Below, in pieces: positions 45,001-55,119 of a stretch of 64,000 nucleotides of DNA. Source of the stretch: Armillaria gallica (Eukaryota; Basidiomycota; Agaricomycetes; Agaricales; Physalacriaceae); assembly GCA_037576215.1 (NCBI GenBank), contig JBANDB010000011.1, forward strand, positions 1,488,001 through 1,552,000, given 5' to 3'. Position numbers and translations under genes: made by a program. Each line of letters starts with the position of its first letter. Position 1 is the first letter of the stretch. The notes beneath the pieces are model-generated. The model did not search any database and had not been told where the DNA came from. It was given only the letters and a program-made list of their open reading frames with translations.

Positions 45001-48000
45001 TCCTGCCCCTGCTAGGAGGAAGCTTGTCCTTGGTCCCCGGTATTCCCGGCTCCGCGGGTTACAATGTAAGGGTGGGGAGTCCAGAAGTGGTCCGACATTA
45101 AAGTCGGGGATGGCGGTCAGGTCTTGTGAGGGGACAAACCCGGCCGGGAAGGGATAATAAAAGGTTTCAGGTGTCGGGAACCGCGCGGTTCCGGAGCCTG
45201 TCGTTCTCCTGGGCGGCGAGCGGGCGGAGGATGTCCTCCAGCTCCCTTTGTTCGTCCGTCGTTCGGAAGCGGAGGTGGAGGATTCGGTTACCCTCGGCTG
45301 GGGGGTATCGGTCGCGGTTCTGGTTCTGGTTCTCGTAGACTCAAGCCAGGATCGTATCACGGCGTTGCGCGAGTGTTCTGATAATGGGGTCTCCTCGATT
45401 GGTGGTGAGGTAGTAGCCCATGGGTTCTCGTACATGGCGATTGCGCCCCGTGAAGCGTCGTTCCACGTCCTGCCACCGGTAATCCCAGGCGGGAGTGCGG
45501 TTGGGTCCCAGGAGGGCACGGTCATGAACTGAGAGCTCTGGCCAGTCAAAGTCGGCTCGACCGAGGTAGAAGGGATCTCCCGCGATTTGTTCATTCCCCT
45601 GGTGGTCATACCGGAGGGGGTCGAACTCGTGATCGCGGATGATTCATTGCTGATAGGTGATAAAATCCTCACCTGGGGAGTCGGAATCCTCTGCGTCGGA
45701 TTCTGGGAATGGTCGTGGTCCCCCCATCCTGAGCTGTTCGGGATGTGGGATGATGATGATGGGTCTGAGGTGCCGTAGCGACAGACGGTGTCATAGAGTG
45801 GGTAGTGGGCCCCCGGGGTAGGCAGGAGCGGGGTCATCTGAGTCGGTGTCTCGTATGGTGATGACCTCCTGTATCCCCAATTCTGCGGCAGTAAAGCCTG
45901 GGGCATCGTTAGGGGCCACTGGCTGGTCCCATACCTGTAGATTGGCTGGGGTATCATCTGGTTGCCAGGTCCCCACAGGGTAGTTTGGGTCCTCGGAATC
46001 TGGTCCGTCGAGGACGTCAGTCCATACATCCCTGGTCTCGGGGACGGGGTTTGGACTGGGGGTTCTTGGAACATTGCTTGGCCTGGGGGTTGCGTTTCGG
46101 GGACCCTCGGTGGTGCTGAGGCTCTCCCAACTCTCGAAGAACTTGGCAGAGGACTGTCTGGATAAGTGGGCGCTGGCCCGTGTATGGGTATGACGACGGC
46201 GCGTCGTTGTTGTCATAGTCGCCTCGTCTCTTGTGGGACGGGTGTCGGTGGTGGTAGTGGAACGTCTAGGTTCCTGGGGGTATGCCCCGGGGAATCCGTT
46301 TTGTCATGGGAAGACATAGTGTCTTGGGTTCGATGCGTAGTCAAGGTTGTAGTGGGCGCACGTCGGGACTAGGAGTCCCGTGCGTTGGAGGTGGTGTCGG
46401 ATCTGCTCCCTGTACGCGAGAAGGATGAGCGTGGTAAAAAAGGATACTAGAAGGGTTCCTGCTATTGTGGAGCTGAGGGCGACGAGTTGTCCTGTTGTCA
46501 GGTCAGGGGTCATAGGCGCCGTTGTCGTCAGAGTCTGTAGTAGTCGGCATATAGGTTTATGACCTGATATACGACAGCTTGGAGGAGGAGGAAAATGATG
46601 GCGAAGTACAATTCTTCGTCCCTTGTTACTGGTCTTGGGGTCGACGTCTTAGTTGTCGGGCGTGTTGATCGAGGTCTCGCCTCAAGGTCAACAGCTGGTA
46701 GTAGGTGAAGAGGAGGAGGGTGAGGGATAGGGCGAACAGTAGTTGCTGCCCGTCAGTTAAGCGGGGGGTAGTCGTGATGGGATCTGGTTTCGGATTCATT
46801 GAATCCGTCTTTCTCGAATCCTTAGGATCAGGAGGTAACCGTTAAAGATGACAAGGAGGATGAAGGCGACGGTGAGGATTGTGCCTGATACGATGATTGC
46901 TGCGATAGTGCCTGCTGGCCACGTGGACATGCAGGGGTTCGGGTGTATAGGTAGATGGTGACGGCGCGTCAAATGAGTGCTCCTAGTAAGGGGATGGGTT
47001 CAATCGGTGTTGAGGTCGTAGTCGCCTCCATAGTAACCACAGTAGTCGTAGTGGTCGTTGTCATTGTCAGAGTTGTCAGCCTTTGGTCGGCATTGGTGGT
47101 ACCTCCTCTTCCTATTGTTTCTGGGTTTGTGGTTTCGCGCTCCTTCGTGACTTTTGTGTTCAGGGTTCTTCTTCGATTTCTGGGGGTTTCAGTTCTGTCA
47201 CTGGGTTGAGGGCATAAAAGATTCCCACGGCGAGCGTTTGGGAATTTAGTAGAAAGCTTCGAGCTAACTGTTATGGACGGACTCGGGAATAACAAACAAG
47301 GCGACCAAAGGCTGCTTTGCATTCGGGCAGTCACCTAAGGTACCGTTGTGTTTGCTAAGGCGAGGCGGTATAATGCGCTAGACTTCTGGGCTCTGTTTAG
47401 GAGAAGAGTAAGATCCGTGTGGATTGGTTTTAGCTTGAAGCTAGGCAGTCACAGATGTAGTATTAGACCAAACCACAATGGATATAACCATGGAGTGGTT
47501 TGGCAAAATCATGGTTATTTACCATGCTCCCGCTAGGGGAGAAAATTTGCTAGCACAGCTTGATTTTGGCTTGGTTTGGGCCCTATTTTACATCCATAAT
47601 GAGCAGAATTGCCATCCATATTTTATTTATACCCCAACCTTGCAAACCGGGACCATAAAATCATAAATTTAGCTCTTCCTAGCTTTTTTGAATCAGCCAG
47701 GCAAATAAATCTCGCCAGCGCACGGATGAGCTTATGAAATGCTCCCATGACACTGCCATGGCCCAAATGGTCAGGCATGGCTCTGGTGTGGTGGTACCGT
47801 AATTTCCGCTCACCTGCTCATCATTTGGGCGGGCAAAAAAAAATATGGGCACAAAAAATATATTTGATTGTGTCTACACCCTCTCCCCACATACGCATGG
47901 CTTATTTCAGCTGGATGCATTGGGATGAGCCAGGATGTATTTATTGTGGGAGTATATCATTCCCAATTTGGCAGCTGGGCAAAATTTGAAAGTGCACACC

Positions 48001-51000
48001 GGAATTCATTGTATTTCTACATGTAATCGGGTCCTCTGGAAGGGAATAATTATTTTCTAGTTGAATTGACACTTTTACAAATTCATGTCATATTGCAAAT
48101 CTCCATTTTAACGAGAGAAACACAGTTTTCGATGTCTTTCGGACTTTGCCAGCGAGACGGAAATGCAGACCAATGCCGAATTCCACGAAACAAATGGCTT
48201 CAGTTTGGGAGGAGTACATATTCTAAAGCACAGAAAAGTATCTAGAACTCTTAAAGGATGTTAGATTAAGATAATGTCTGGTTACTGTAACATACAGTAG
48301 AGTATCTGTGCCACAATAGCTGTATTGAATATAAATCATATTAAAGTCAGTATACACCGTGAATCAATAACTATTAATGAATGCAAGTTGGATGCCATCG
48401 AAAACTCGTACATTCCATATGTGCATGTATTAGCAAATCGGGATGGATCGGATGAGTTATTTCCATAGTTACATATATCACATTGAATATATGATAAGTA
48501 TTCAGATGCTTGGGACAATACACAGATGTGTGAAGGGGGTATAATATTGAAAAGGCCCAAAATATAAGGAAATCACCATTAAATAGTGATTATTGATTGC
48601 CCATAGCATTCATATCCTTAAATATATACATTTATATACTATACCTAGCCACAGGTGAATATCCTGAACACTCATGGGCACTCGGAGTGAGTAATTCGAG
48701 CAGCGGACGAACCGCAAGCACTCATTCCGCACACTCGATTGTTGCGGTCTGACCAACCAAGCAGCGATCGAGTGGCTATGCTGCTTCTTTTCTGACCATT
48801 TACCACCACCTCCCACCATCGTGACATCCTTCTGCTCACTCAACAGCCCCCTCATGGGCACAAAAAGGTATTTAATCATTTTTCTTTGATACTTAATAGT
48901 GTTTTAGATGCTTTTTGCACATCCGGCGGCCCCAAGAGCCCCGGAGAGCGACTATTCCACCCCCAACAACCATGCGTAAGCCTTCCAATGAGGCAGCACC
49001 ATGCGTAGTGCCCTAAACATGATGAAACGGTCACTCCCATTGACGACAACGACTCCAGCGACCAGTAATACCCACCAATCCGTCAAACAAGCCCATGGTA
49101 CCCATCCCAACCGACCCAGCATACCCCGCATCAACATCAAGGACAATCGGCATCCAGTACGGCATCTACACTCCTTAACGACCTCGAATATGCCTCGGGA
49201 TGCCATATCGGCCACCATCTGAAAGCAGGAGGCCCTAATTTTGGCAAACCAATGACAACGACAATGACAGATGCATCGATGACGGCGACGATGGCTAGGG
49301 GCAGGGCTCCTCATGCTCTGCTGCTGTGCCATGGGGGGATGTAGGGCAAGGCTCGCATGGGCAGGAAAAGATGGAGGAGGATTGCAGGAGGGCGGGAGGG
49401 TTCGAGCAGCAGGGCGGGACCAACATCGGGACCCCGACGGCCAACGACAATGGCGATAGACACGAACTTTGAGGCATCGGAGGGTGAATGGAGGGCGCCC
49501 TGAATGCACCTAATATTGTGGCTACACGACTACCACCAAGCCCGCCGCTGCCTATCCAACGCCAGTCCAACATCAAGGTGCCCCGCACCACCTAGCTCGC
49601 CTACATACCCAAAACTCGTGTATCTCCCACTATTTGAGTGGGGGATTATGAATCTCAAGTTTATTCTCTCCCCCGATGCTGCTGTCGCCGCCCGCCTGCT
49701 CACCATCCCGACGCCCGCCTTTTCTGGCCCATATCTCCCGCAACAGGATCGCCATGGTCTCGACGACCTCTACACCTCCGTTACTGACTACGGCAAATGC
49801 AATGGTGACCCATGCTCTCCCATCAGACCCCGTAATCGCTGACGAACGGTTGTTGACTCCCACCTGCCACTTTTGTTGCCTCCCACCAGGGCAATTCGTC
49901 CTTCATCCACTCAGCGACCGCGTAGTTAGGTGACCACGGCTCTATGCCTGCAGACGATGCTATCCCCACGGCCGCCTGCACCCTCAATGCCCCGCTACAC
50001 ACCGTACAACAGCAGGGGTTTTTTTTAATTGATATTTCTCATGTATTTAGATAGATAAATATACTCTATTTTATCATATAGCTATCATCTGTTGGCATAG
50101 TGGTTTAAGTGTTCTATCGTTCAACAAGAGCCTCTATTTGAATCTCTGCTCTTGTAAATAAAATTTTCTTTGGCTTTTTGTAATCAAAATCAAGGTCATC
50201 CATTGTCGATGTGTCGCATCCATCTCATGTTGTCTGCGCCCAGTCGGGATTGGATCGGTGCATCCTTGAGGTCTATTTTTTGTCCTCAAATCTCAGTCTG
50301 CGCACCTGTACATTGAGCTAAAGGGCGGGAATTTGATTATTTTAGGATCCTTGCATTGAGAGGGCAGTATTGCCGGATTTAAGTGTAGCTACCTTTTTTG
50401 TACGCTGTAGCACAATATTAATTTTCGGATGAATAAAAGCTCACTGTGAGAGAAATAACCATGATTATTTGGTTATTTGATACTGCCTGCTGCTTTGGGA
50501 GCATCATTTAGGGCAGAGATGGCTTGGGTTTGTGCCCAATTGAGAGGTGGTTAATAACCACAAATTTGGCAAAGTGATAGGTGGTTATAACCATTAGCTT
50601 TGACCTAACACTGCAGCCAAGGGTGAGCTAGGGTACATGGCTGAGAGCTATCTATCTTATATACTGGTTCGTCTATTGTATCTATCTGTTTGTCCATCTG
50701 TCAATCAGTCGCTTCAATGAATGGAAACCGTGTGGTTGCCAGTCGTTGAAGTAAAACACCTTTGTGGTGCGATTTAGGCATGGATGCCGCGGTGCCGTGG
50801 CATGGAAAAAGAATCAAAAAGTGAATAAATCATAACAATTGGACGATGTAGCATTGGCAGCAGGATTTGTAGCCGGAAGATTGAGTTTAGGGACGGAGCC
50901 AGCAAGATTGGGTGTGCGTCGAGAAACCGTATGCTGAGGAGTCACCGGAGCAATGGATTGTTGTTTGGAAGGTGCCGGCGTCCTTGGGTTCTGGAGAGGA

Positions 51001-51522
51001 GGCGTCGGTTGCTTCGGAGGAACGGGCGGCGCTGGCCTCTCAGGTGTCTTCAGTTCCGGCCTAAGAATTGGCACAGGAGTACCAGTCCGTGAAACCTGAG
51101 CAGGTGTTGGCATACGAGAAGGCAAGGGAATTGGCCGAGCACGCAGACCATAATCGCGCTACAAAAGATGAGCCAACCAGGAGTTAAAGAAAAATGAGTA
51201 GATGCACCGCGCGGAGGGCTAACTCATTGAAGTCGCTCTGGTTCTGAAGGATATCGTCCTGGTCTAACCGAGTCACTTGTTCGAGGAGAGAAAACTCCAA
51301 ATCATTCCAGACCCTACGCTTAACCCCTGCTAACTTCCAAAACTCCTCACAAATACTCCATTGAGTGTAAACGTTGGCAACCCATTCATCTATGGCATGA
51401 GGGACAGTGTTGTCGGGAAGGAAACCAACTTTGTGCTCCAGGAGAGCCGCGGCACTCTCATACGAACTCAACGCCCGGTGCTTGACGGCGGCAGTATCTT
51501 TTGGAGTAGAAGGGTTGGCCAT
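33076..51522 (-). CDS. Antisense accessory gene A (element R), divergent allele split by a chromovirus
   Basis: Exons by eye on the minus strand: 51208-51522; 51158 down to 50838, interrupted by the chromovirus and resuming at 34955 down to 34592; 33901-34536; 33615-33850; 33397-33559; 33076-33344. All introns are GT-AG and match the L intron positions. Excising the insert and one ATTGG copy leaves an open frame from [11 protein letters not shown] to QKKKGKSG. It has the same plan as L gene A: helical N-terminus, Pro/Ser/Thr-rich middle, [15 protein letters not shown] motif, [10 protein letters not shown] basic stretch, [11 protein letters not shown] block, CDHC...C...CMCC...C cluster with CX2CX6CX9CX2CX6C spacing, and an acidic then basic tail. 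Much of the sequence differs from L, above all the first 250 residues, while flanking element sequence is near-identical. Confidence 0.72.
34961..35358 (-). repeat. 3' LTR of the nested chromovirus (398 bp)
   Basis: It reads TGTTACG...CATAACA on the minus strand and is preceded by the purine-rich GAGGGGGTGA. A TATATAAG box lies at 35161-35168. AGCTTCGAGCTAA (35122-35134, minus strand) starts 27 bases after the box and is the exact complement of the PBS, which marks it as the probable transcript start. Confidence 0.88.
35700..38560 (-). pseudogene. pol: Chromovirus pol: RT, RNase H, integrase, chromodomain
   Basis: Pieces in order on the minus strand: RT 38045-38560 ([23 protein letters not shown] active site); RNase H 37466-38038 ([29 protein letters not shown]); integrase 36479-36928 ([12 protein letters not shown] finger, [31 protein letters not shown]); GPY/F ([12 protein letters not shown]) near 36120; chromodomain [10 protein letters not shown]...DYFVK...[10 protein letters not shown] at about 35780-35950, with TGA in place of the first Trp after DYFVK. 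The chromodomain places it in the chromovirus clade and would target it to marked chromatin. Stops between domains (near 38042, 36478 and 35845) make it a pseudogene. Confidence 0.88.
38561..41839 (-). pseudogene. gag: Chromovirus gag (capsid, zinc knuckle) and protease
   Basis: The capsid-like part at 41005-41667 ([42 protein letters not shown]) is the usual retrotransposon gag fold region. The zinc knuckle [14 protein letters not shown] lies near 40780-40830, followed by a Ser/Pro linker. The protease at 38597-40117 contains [18 protein letters not shown], where the usual active-site DSG is DSR, and [16 protein letters not shown]. Frame changes occur near 41000 and 40150. The mutated catalytic Gly would inactivate the protease. 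Confidence 0.82.
41976..42074 (-). tRNA. tRNA-like Pol III unit, left arm of palindrome
   Basis: On the minus strand an A-box-like TGGTATAGTGGTTAGCATG and a B-box-like GGGTTCAATTCCC are followed by GGATTTTC, a T4 terminator. The T-arm pairs 5 of 5; the acceptor pairs only 5 of 7 with wobbles. The anticodon region is about 25 nt longer than normal (an intron or a decayed insert), so I cannot name the anticodon. It may be a tRNA pseudogene or SINE head. Confidence 0.55.
44573..44671 (+). tRNA. tRNA-like Pol III unit, right arm of palindrome
   Basis: This is the mirror copy of the unit at 41976-42074, with the same boxes and T4 terminator just after 44673. The two units point outward, towards the ends of the palindrome. 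Confidence 0.55.
44808..46216 (-). pseudogene. Chromovirus gag N-terminal disordered region
   Basis: The minus-strand frame starts with ATG at 46216 ([13 protein letters not shown]), stops at about 45791, and is continued in another frame to 44785 ([15 protein letters not shown] to [10 protein letters not shown]), so one frameshift near 46070-45800 is implied. It is rich in Pro, Ser and Thr. The last 50 residues ([33 protein letters not shown], read in parts) form a heptad-like coiled coil that would lead into the capsid region beyond the palindrome. Confidence 0.65.
46304..46513 (-). CDS. Small single-pass membrane protein ORF in chromovirus leader (69 aa)
   Basis: [15 protein letters not shown] is followed by a clear membrane segment (about residues 10-33, [18 protein letters not shown]) and a basic tail. 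Its stop overlaps the ATG of a further 13-codon frame (ATGA at 46304-46307). No family recognised. Confidence 0.5.
   Translation of the reverse strand: MTPDLTTGQLVALSSTIAGTLLVSFFTTLILLAYREQIRHHLQRTGLLVPTCAHYNLDYASNPRHYVFP
46626..46799 (-). CDS. Small single-pass membrane protein ORF in chromovirus leader (57 aa)
   Basis: [19 protein letters not shown] is followed by a hydrophobic segment ([18 protein letters not shown], about 20-37) and a strongly basic tail ([14 protein letters not shown]). Its ATG overlaps the stop of the preceding frame as ATGA (46796-46799). In another frame, at about 46530-46620, a further hydrophobic stretch ([19 protein letters not shown]) follows without a clear ATG. 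Confidence 0.5.
   Translation of the reverse strand: MNPKPDPITTTPRLTDGQQLLFALSLTLLLFTYYQLLTLRRDLDQHARQLRRRPQDQ
46796..46930 (-). CDS. Small single-pass membrane protein ORF in chromovirus leader (44 aa)
   Basis: MSTWPAG is followed by a long hydrophobic segment (about residues 8-36) and a basic end (LRIRERRIQ). It is the first of a series of short frames with the same plan between the 5' LTR and gag. Whether any is translated is unknown. Confidence 0.5.
   Translation of the reverse strand: MSTWPAGTIAAIIVSGTILTVAFILLVIFNGYLLILRIRERRIQ
47256..47268 (-). other. Self-priming type primer binding site of the chromovirus
   Basis: TTAGCTCGAAGCT on the minus strand, one base after the 5' LTR, is the exact 13-nt complement of AGCTTCGAGCTAA inside the LTR (35122-35134), which starts 27 bases after a TATA box. 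There is no TGG tRNA-type PBS. Confidence 0.75.
47446..50625. mobile_element. hAT-like non-autonomous DNA element, 3.2 kb, in chromovirus 5' LTR
   Basis: The insert is flanked by AGCTAGG at 47439-47445 and 50626-50632 (7 bp, or 8 with one mismatch). The ends are imperfect inverted repeats: after about 12 diverged bases, TAGTATTAGACCAAA on one side corresponds to CAGTGTTAGGTCAAA read inwards from the other, then TATAACCA on both. No transposase is visible; frames such as 48952-49509 (minus) are low-complexity and unconvincing. The interior from 47450 to 50620 otherwise shows no gene. Confidence 0.6.
50091..50152 (+). repeat. tRNA-derived SINE-like fragment
   Basis: GTTGGCATAGTGGTTTAAG resembles a Pol III A box and TATTTGAATCTC a degenerate B box 35-40 bases later, followed by a T-rich region. 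It is decayed and the call is weak. Confidence 0.3.
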
Positions 51523-52135
51523 TTCGCAGAGACGGCGAGACAAGCGTTCGGCGGATAGTCTCACCAGTGTTGAACACTGATGAAGGAGGCAAAGAGCAAA
51601 AATAACTGCACTAAAAACACCTTCAGTAAAACCGAAGGAAGTCATCAGTACGTGTCAAAGTGGAAAGGATCCGTCTGTGTAACAGATGGTGTCCAAGGGA
51701 AGACTACTCACCTCTGGAGGTAGAGGAGGAAGAGCATCTTGAAGAAGGAAAACGACGAGAGAAAAAGAAAAGAGGATGATTATGCTAGCAGAGGGGAACG
51801 AGAGGGCAAAGTGATGGAAAGAAAGCAAGAGAGAGGAATGGGAAATTTTCTCTAAGTTCAACTTGTCACATGGCAACAGAAAGTTCTCTACTCTTTCATG
51901 CATCACAGAAGATTCCGTTGTAAAACGAGAAGACATACGACGACTTCTGTGCCTGTGAACAGTAATTAACGGTGTCTATCTTTAGATCACCAACGTGTCT
52001 ACAGCAATTCGATCACCAATATCAGATAGATCGTACAGCCACCACGTTATCTCCTGGCAACAGAGCCCAAAACCCTGACTTCTCATGGGAATACGGTTAC
52101 TCAGGCATGGATCTTATGTTCCCGAGTAACATAAT
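51523..52135 (-). promoter_or_regulatory. Leader and promoter region of antisense gene A (R)
   Basis: This is the counterpart of 7842-8443. It is near-identical to L from the PPT to about 51850 (minus-strand frame from 51936, MSSRFTTESSV) and then diverges towards the gene A start. A CTTAGAGAAAATTT motif sits near 51845-51858. No separate gene is seen. Confidence 0.45.
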
Positions 52136-52151
52136 AAAAGTTTAGGGGGGA
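52136..52151 (+). other. 3' polypurine tract of element R
   Basis: AAAAGTTTAGGGGGGA stands immediately before the LTR start TGATGAGCC at 52152. Confidence 0.88.
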
Positions 52152-53825
52152 TGATGAGCCTCCAGGCTCTGTATGCTCAGAATTCGCGGATTTTGCCTGC
52201 TAATTAACGCTATTGTCCCTTCAATGGCCTTTCAGCAAACCAATGATTGCACGCACATTGATACCACTTTCATCCTACGGCAACCACTCCTTACGTGCTT
52301 TGTTATCCATCCCATCTTGCCATGCATCATAATTGCCATACTTCATCACGGCAAGGCACCTTTGATCGACAATCATCCCAATACAGAATTGACGCATCAC
52401 TCAGAAGCACTCAGTTGACGCGCTTATTGATCACTTAATGAAGATGACGTGATTGACGCGAGTACCCTCCCAGCTACGGCAACTATAGACCGTGTTTACT
52501 AAGGCTGTTACTTCGCCAAGGCCTCAAGAAAACATTGCCCCACGCGTATTCCTCAGTACGACGACTATCACTCAGTAATCCGCAGCTAAACAGCACCTAA
52601 CGATCCGGGCATCGCTCAGCAAAACCATACGGTTCGCATCCATACGTGGCAATGTCGACGAGTTGCTGTTACTTTAGAAGACCAAGGACCATATGTTTCC
52701 TACAAAATTTTACAAAGCCAAGGCCTTACAGCCTTACTAAGTCTCGCATATTTACTCTATTTATAAATTCGTACCTGTAGTATAAAAACTAGCTAGAAAA
52801 CGTAGTTCAAGGGCAGTTCATCTCCAGTTGACCCCAGACTACATCAATTATTGTCACGCTCTAGTCTATTGCCAGAAAACAATGTTTATTCACTGTTCTA
52901 CGGCAATATACCGTTTGCACCAGCATATTCTTGATCACACATCGACTTTTGAGCTCACCAGAGTTATCTCACAGTTTTAACTGTGAAGAGTCCTTCGCTA
53001 CGCGCTCTTCTCTCTTAACACTATTGGTGCACGCTCATACTGTGCCAATACGTGATCACCATGCTATACCTCGCCCCTGTTATCTTTTATAGGCCGTCAT
53101 CGTTTCACTTTCGCACCATTGGAGTTTTTACAGTTTCACTTTCACCATCTTTATCGTCGCCCACTTGGGTAGTCTCAGAGCAGACTTAGGATCAGTTTCA
53201 GCCAGTTTTCGTATAGTATCAGTCCCCCGAGTGGACTTGAAGGTTAGTTTGACATAGGATAGGATCGTTTCAGTACCAGACCAGTTTTGACATCGACTCA
53301 GCACCCTCACATCGTATAGGACCAGTATCATTGGCAGTTTTCATAGTTCCATGTTTTCTCTCGCCAGCCCACCCTCAGCACCTTGTTCCATGTTTATTGC
53401 GCCACTTGCAGTCCACACGCCGTTTTCTCATCGCCTCGCTCACCCATAGACTATTGCCGACCGTTTAGTCTATTCTCCATTGTTCACCTCGCTCCGATTA
53501 CCGTTGAGCGACATTTTCTAGTCTTGCAGCACGTTTTCTCATATGGATTCATGGTATTCACGTCATACCCATTTTCGTTCCCTCTCATTTCAAGAGATCT
53601 CTACCGGCTTGAAGCCATAGCATTTAGTACTCGACTACCAAGCAGTACTACTTCGCAGACTTAAAGTCGCAGTGTATTCTTGCATATAGAGGAATTGTTC
53701 TACTGCATGGAGGTGCCCTGAACCACTCGCACACACGATCGTCTTGATTGCCGTGCCACTACATTAATTAACCAAGCTCATTCCGAGTTGGTGTTGCCAT
53801 TGCCACGGAAGTTTTAGGCCCATCA
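52152..53825 (+). repeat. LTR of element R (LTR5), PPT on one side and PBS on the other
   Basis: A 1674-bp LTR from TGATGAGCC to GGCCCATCA. It is preceded by the PPT, as a 3' LTR would be, and followed by TTTC-TGGAGCCCACCGCGAG and the leader, as a 5' LTR would be. A TATA-like TATAAAAA lies near 52782-52789. Confidence 0.9.
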
Positions 53826-54035
53826 TTTCTGGAGCCCACCGCGAGGGGGATCAGTTCACATCCCGGATCAAGTCTTTGATCACATTTATATACACCTATC
53901 ACCTTTCAATTCACCCTTTGTAGCGAGCTTATACTTGCTGTGAACCCGAATTCTTCACCATTTCACGAAAATTTGAATGTAAAACACCTTACGTCCCAGT
54001 TCCACGCAGAGGCCTTCGAAATACCTCTGCACATT
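53826..54035 (+). other. PBS and truncated 5' leader of element R
   Basis: The PBS TGGAGCCCACCGCGAG starts at 53830. The rest matches the L leader (21020-21238, opposite strand) up to CCTCTGCACAT, where it stops at ACAT (54032-54035) against the next LTR. The missing continuation (CTTCAGTTACAAG...) stands at 22919, 31 kb to the left. Confidence 0.85.
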
Positions 54036-55119
54036 GATTGGGCCTAAGACTTCCATGGCAACGGCAACACCAACTCGGAATGAGCTTGGTTAATTAATGT
54101 AGTGGCACAGCAATCAAGGCGATCGTGTGTGCGAGTGGTTCAGGGCACCTCCATGCAGTAGAACAATTCCTCTATATGCAAGAATACACTGCGACTTTAA
54201 GTCTGCGAAGTAGTACTGCTTGGTAGTCGAGTACTAAATGCTATGGCTTCAAGCCGGTAGAGATCTCTTGAAATGAGAGGGAACGAAAATGGGTATGACG
54301 TGAATACCATGAATCCATATGAGAAAACGTGCTGCAAGACTAGAAAATGTCGCTCAACGGTAATCGGAGCGAGGTGAACAATGGAGAATAGACTAAACGG
54401 TCGGCAATAGTCTATGGGTGAGCGAGGCGATGAGAAAACGGCGTGTGGACTGCAAGTGGCGAAATAAACATGGAACAAGGTGCTGAGGGTGGGCTGGCGA
54501 GAGAAAACGTGGAACTATGAAAACTGCCAATGATACTGGTCCTATACGATGTGAGGGTGCTGAGTCGATGTCAAAACTGGTCTGGTACTGAAACGATCCT
54601 ATCCTATGTCAAAACTAACCTTCAAGTCCACTTGAGGGACTGATACTATACGAAAACTTGCTGAACTGATCCTAAGTCTGCTCTGAGACTACCCAAGTGG
54701 GTGATGATAACGATGGTGAAAGAGAAATGATAAAAACTCCAATGGTGTGAAAGTGAAACGATGACGGCCTATAAAAGATAACATGGGCGAGGTATGGCAT
54801 GGCGGTCACGTATTGGCACAGTATGAGCGTGCACCAATAGTGTTAAGAGCGAAGAGTGCGTAGCGAAAGACTCTTCACAGTTAAAAACCATGGAATAACT
54901 CTGGTGAGCTCAAGAGTCGACGTGCAATAGGGTGTTTCACGATGGTCCCGATCTCGTTTTTCGATCCTTTTTTGGAGCCTTTTTCAATCTGTTTTTGCAT
55001 TTGATTTACTGGGAAAAAGGCTCAAAAAACAGCTAAAAAAGGCTTCGTCATGAAACCCTTCAGACTACCAAGTATTACAGACAAATTTATAACCTGAGTT
55101 GTGTTAGCCAGTACTACTT

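Larger units (their letters stand above)
34961..50837 (-). mobile_element. Chromodomain Ty3 retrotransposon (chromovirus) nested in gene A of element R
   Basis: It is flanked by the 5-bp duplication ATTGG at 34956-34960 and 50838-50842. The LTRs start TGTTA and end TAACA. The 3' LTR is 34961-35358; the 5' LTR starts at 47270 and is split by a 3.2-kb insert. Order from right to left: 5' LTR, self-priming-type PBS, short membrane ORFs, gag, protease, RT, RNase H, integrase, chromodomain, PPT (35359-35368). A 2.97-kb palindrome interrupts gag. Many stops and frameshifts show that it is dead. Confidence 0.9.
47270..50837 (-). repeat. 5' LTR of the nested chromovirus, split by an insert
   Basis: The LTR parts are 47270-47445 and 50626-50837; together they match the 398-bp 3' LTR with few differences (for example AGCTTGAAGCT for AGCTCGAAGCT on the plus strand near 47433). 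A 3.2-kb insert separates them at the predicted transcript start. Confidence 0.85.
22915..54035 (+). mobile_element. Giant Ty3 'element R', circularly permuted, with nested insert
   Basis: Starting from ACAT in its own leader, R runs through gag-PR (to 26335), pol (to 30018), antisense gene B (30217-32153), internal PPT, antisense gene A (33076-51522, split by a chromovirus at 34961-50837), PPT 52136-52151, one LTR 52152-53825, PBS and leader (53826-54035), ending again at ACAT. The LTR has the PPT on its left and the PBS on its right, as in a one-LTR circle or a tandem array. The leader is complete only if 54035 is joined to 22915. Both outer sides are LTRs of the same family in L orientation. 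Confidence 0.82.

Noticed and set aside
48952..49509. 185-codon minus-strand frame as a gene
   Set aside because: Composition is low-complexity (Arg/Cys/Ser/Pro/Trp), with no motif, no conserved partner and overlapping equal frames on the other strand.
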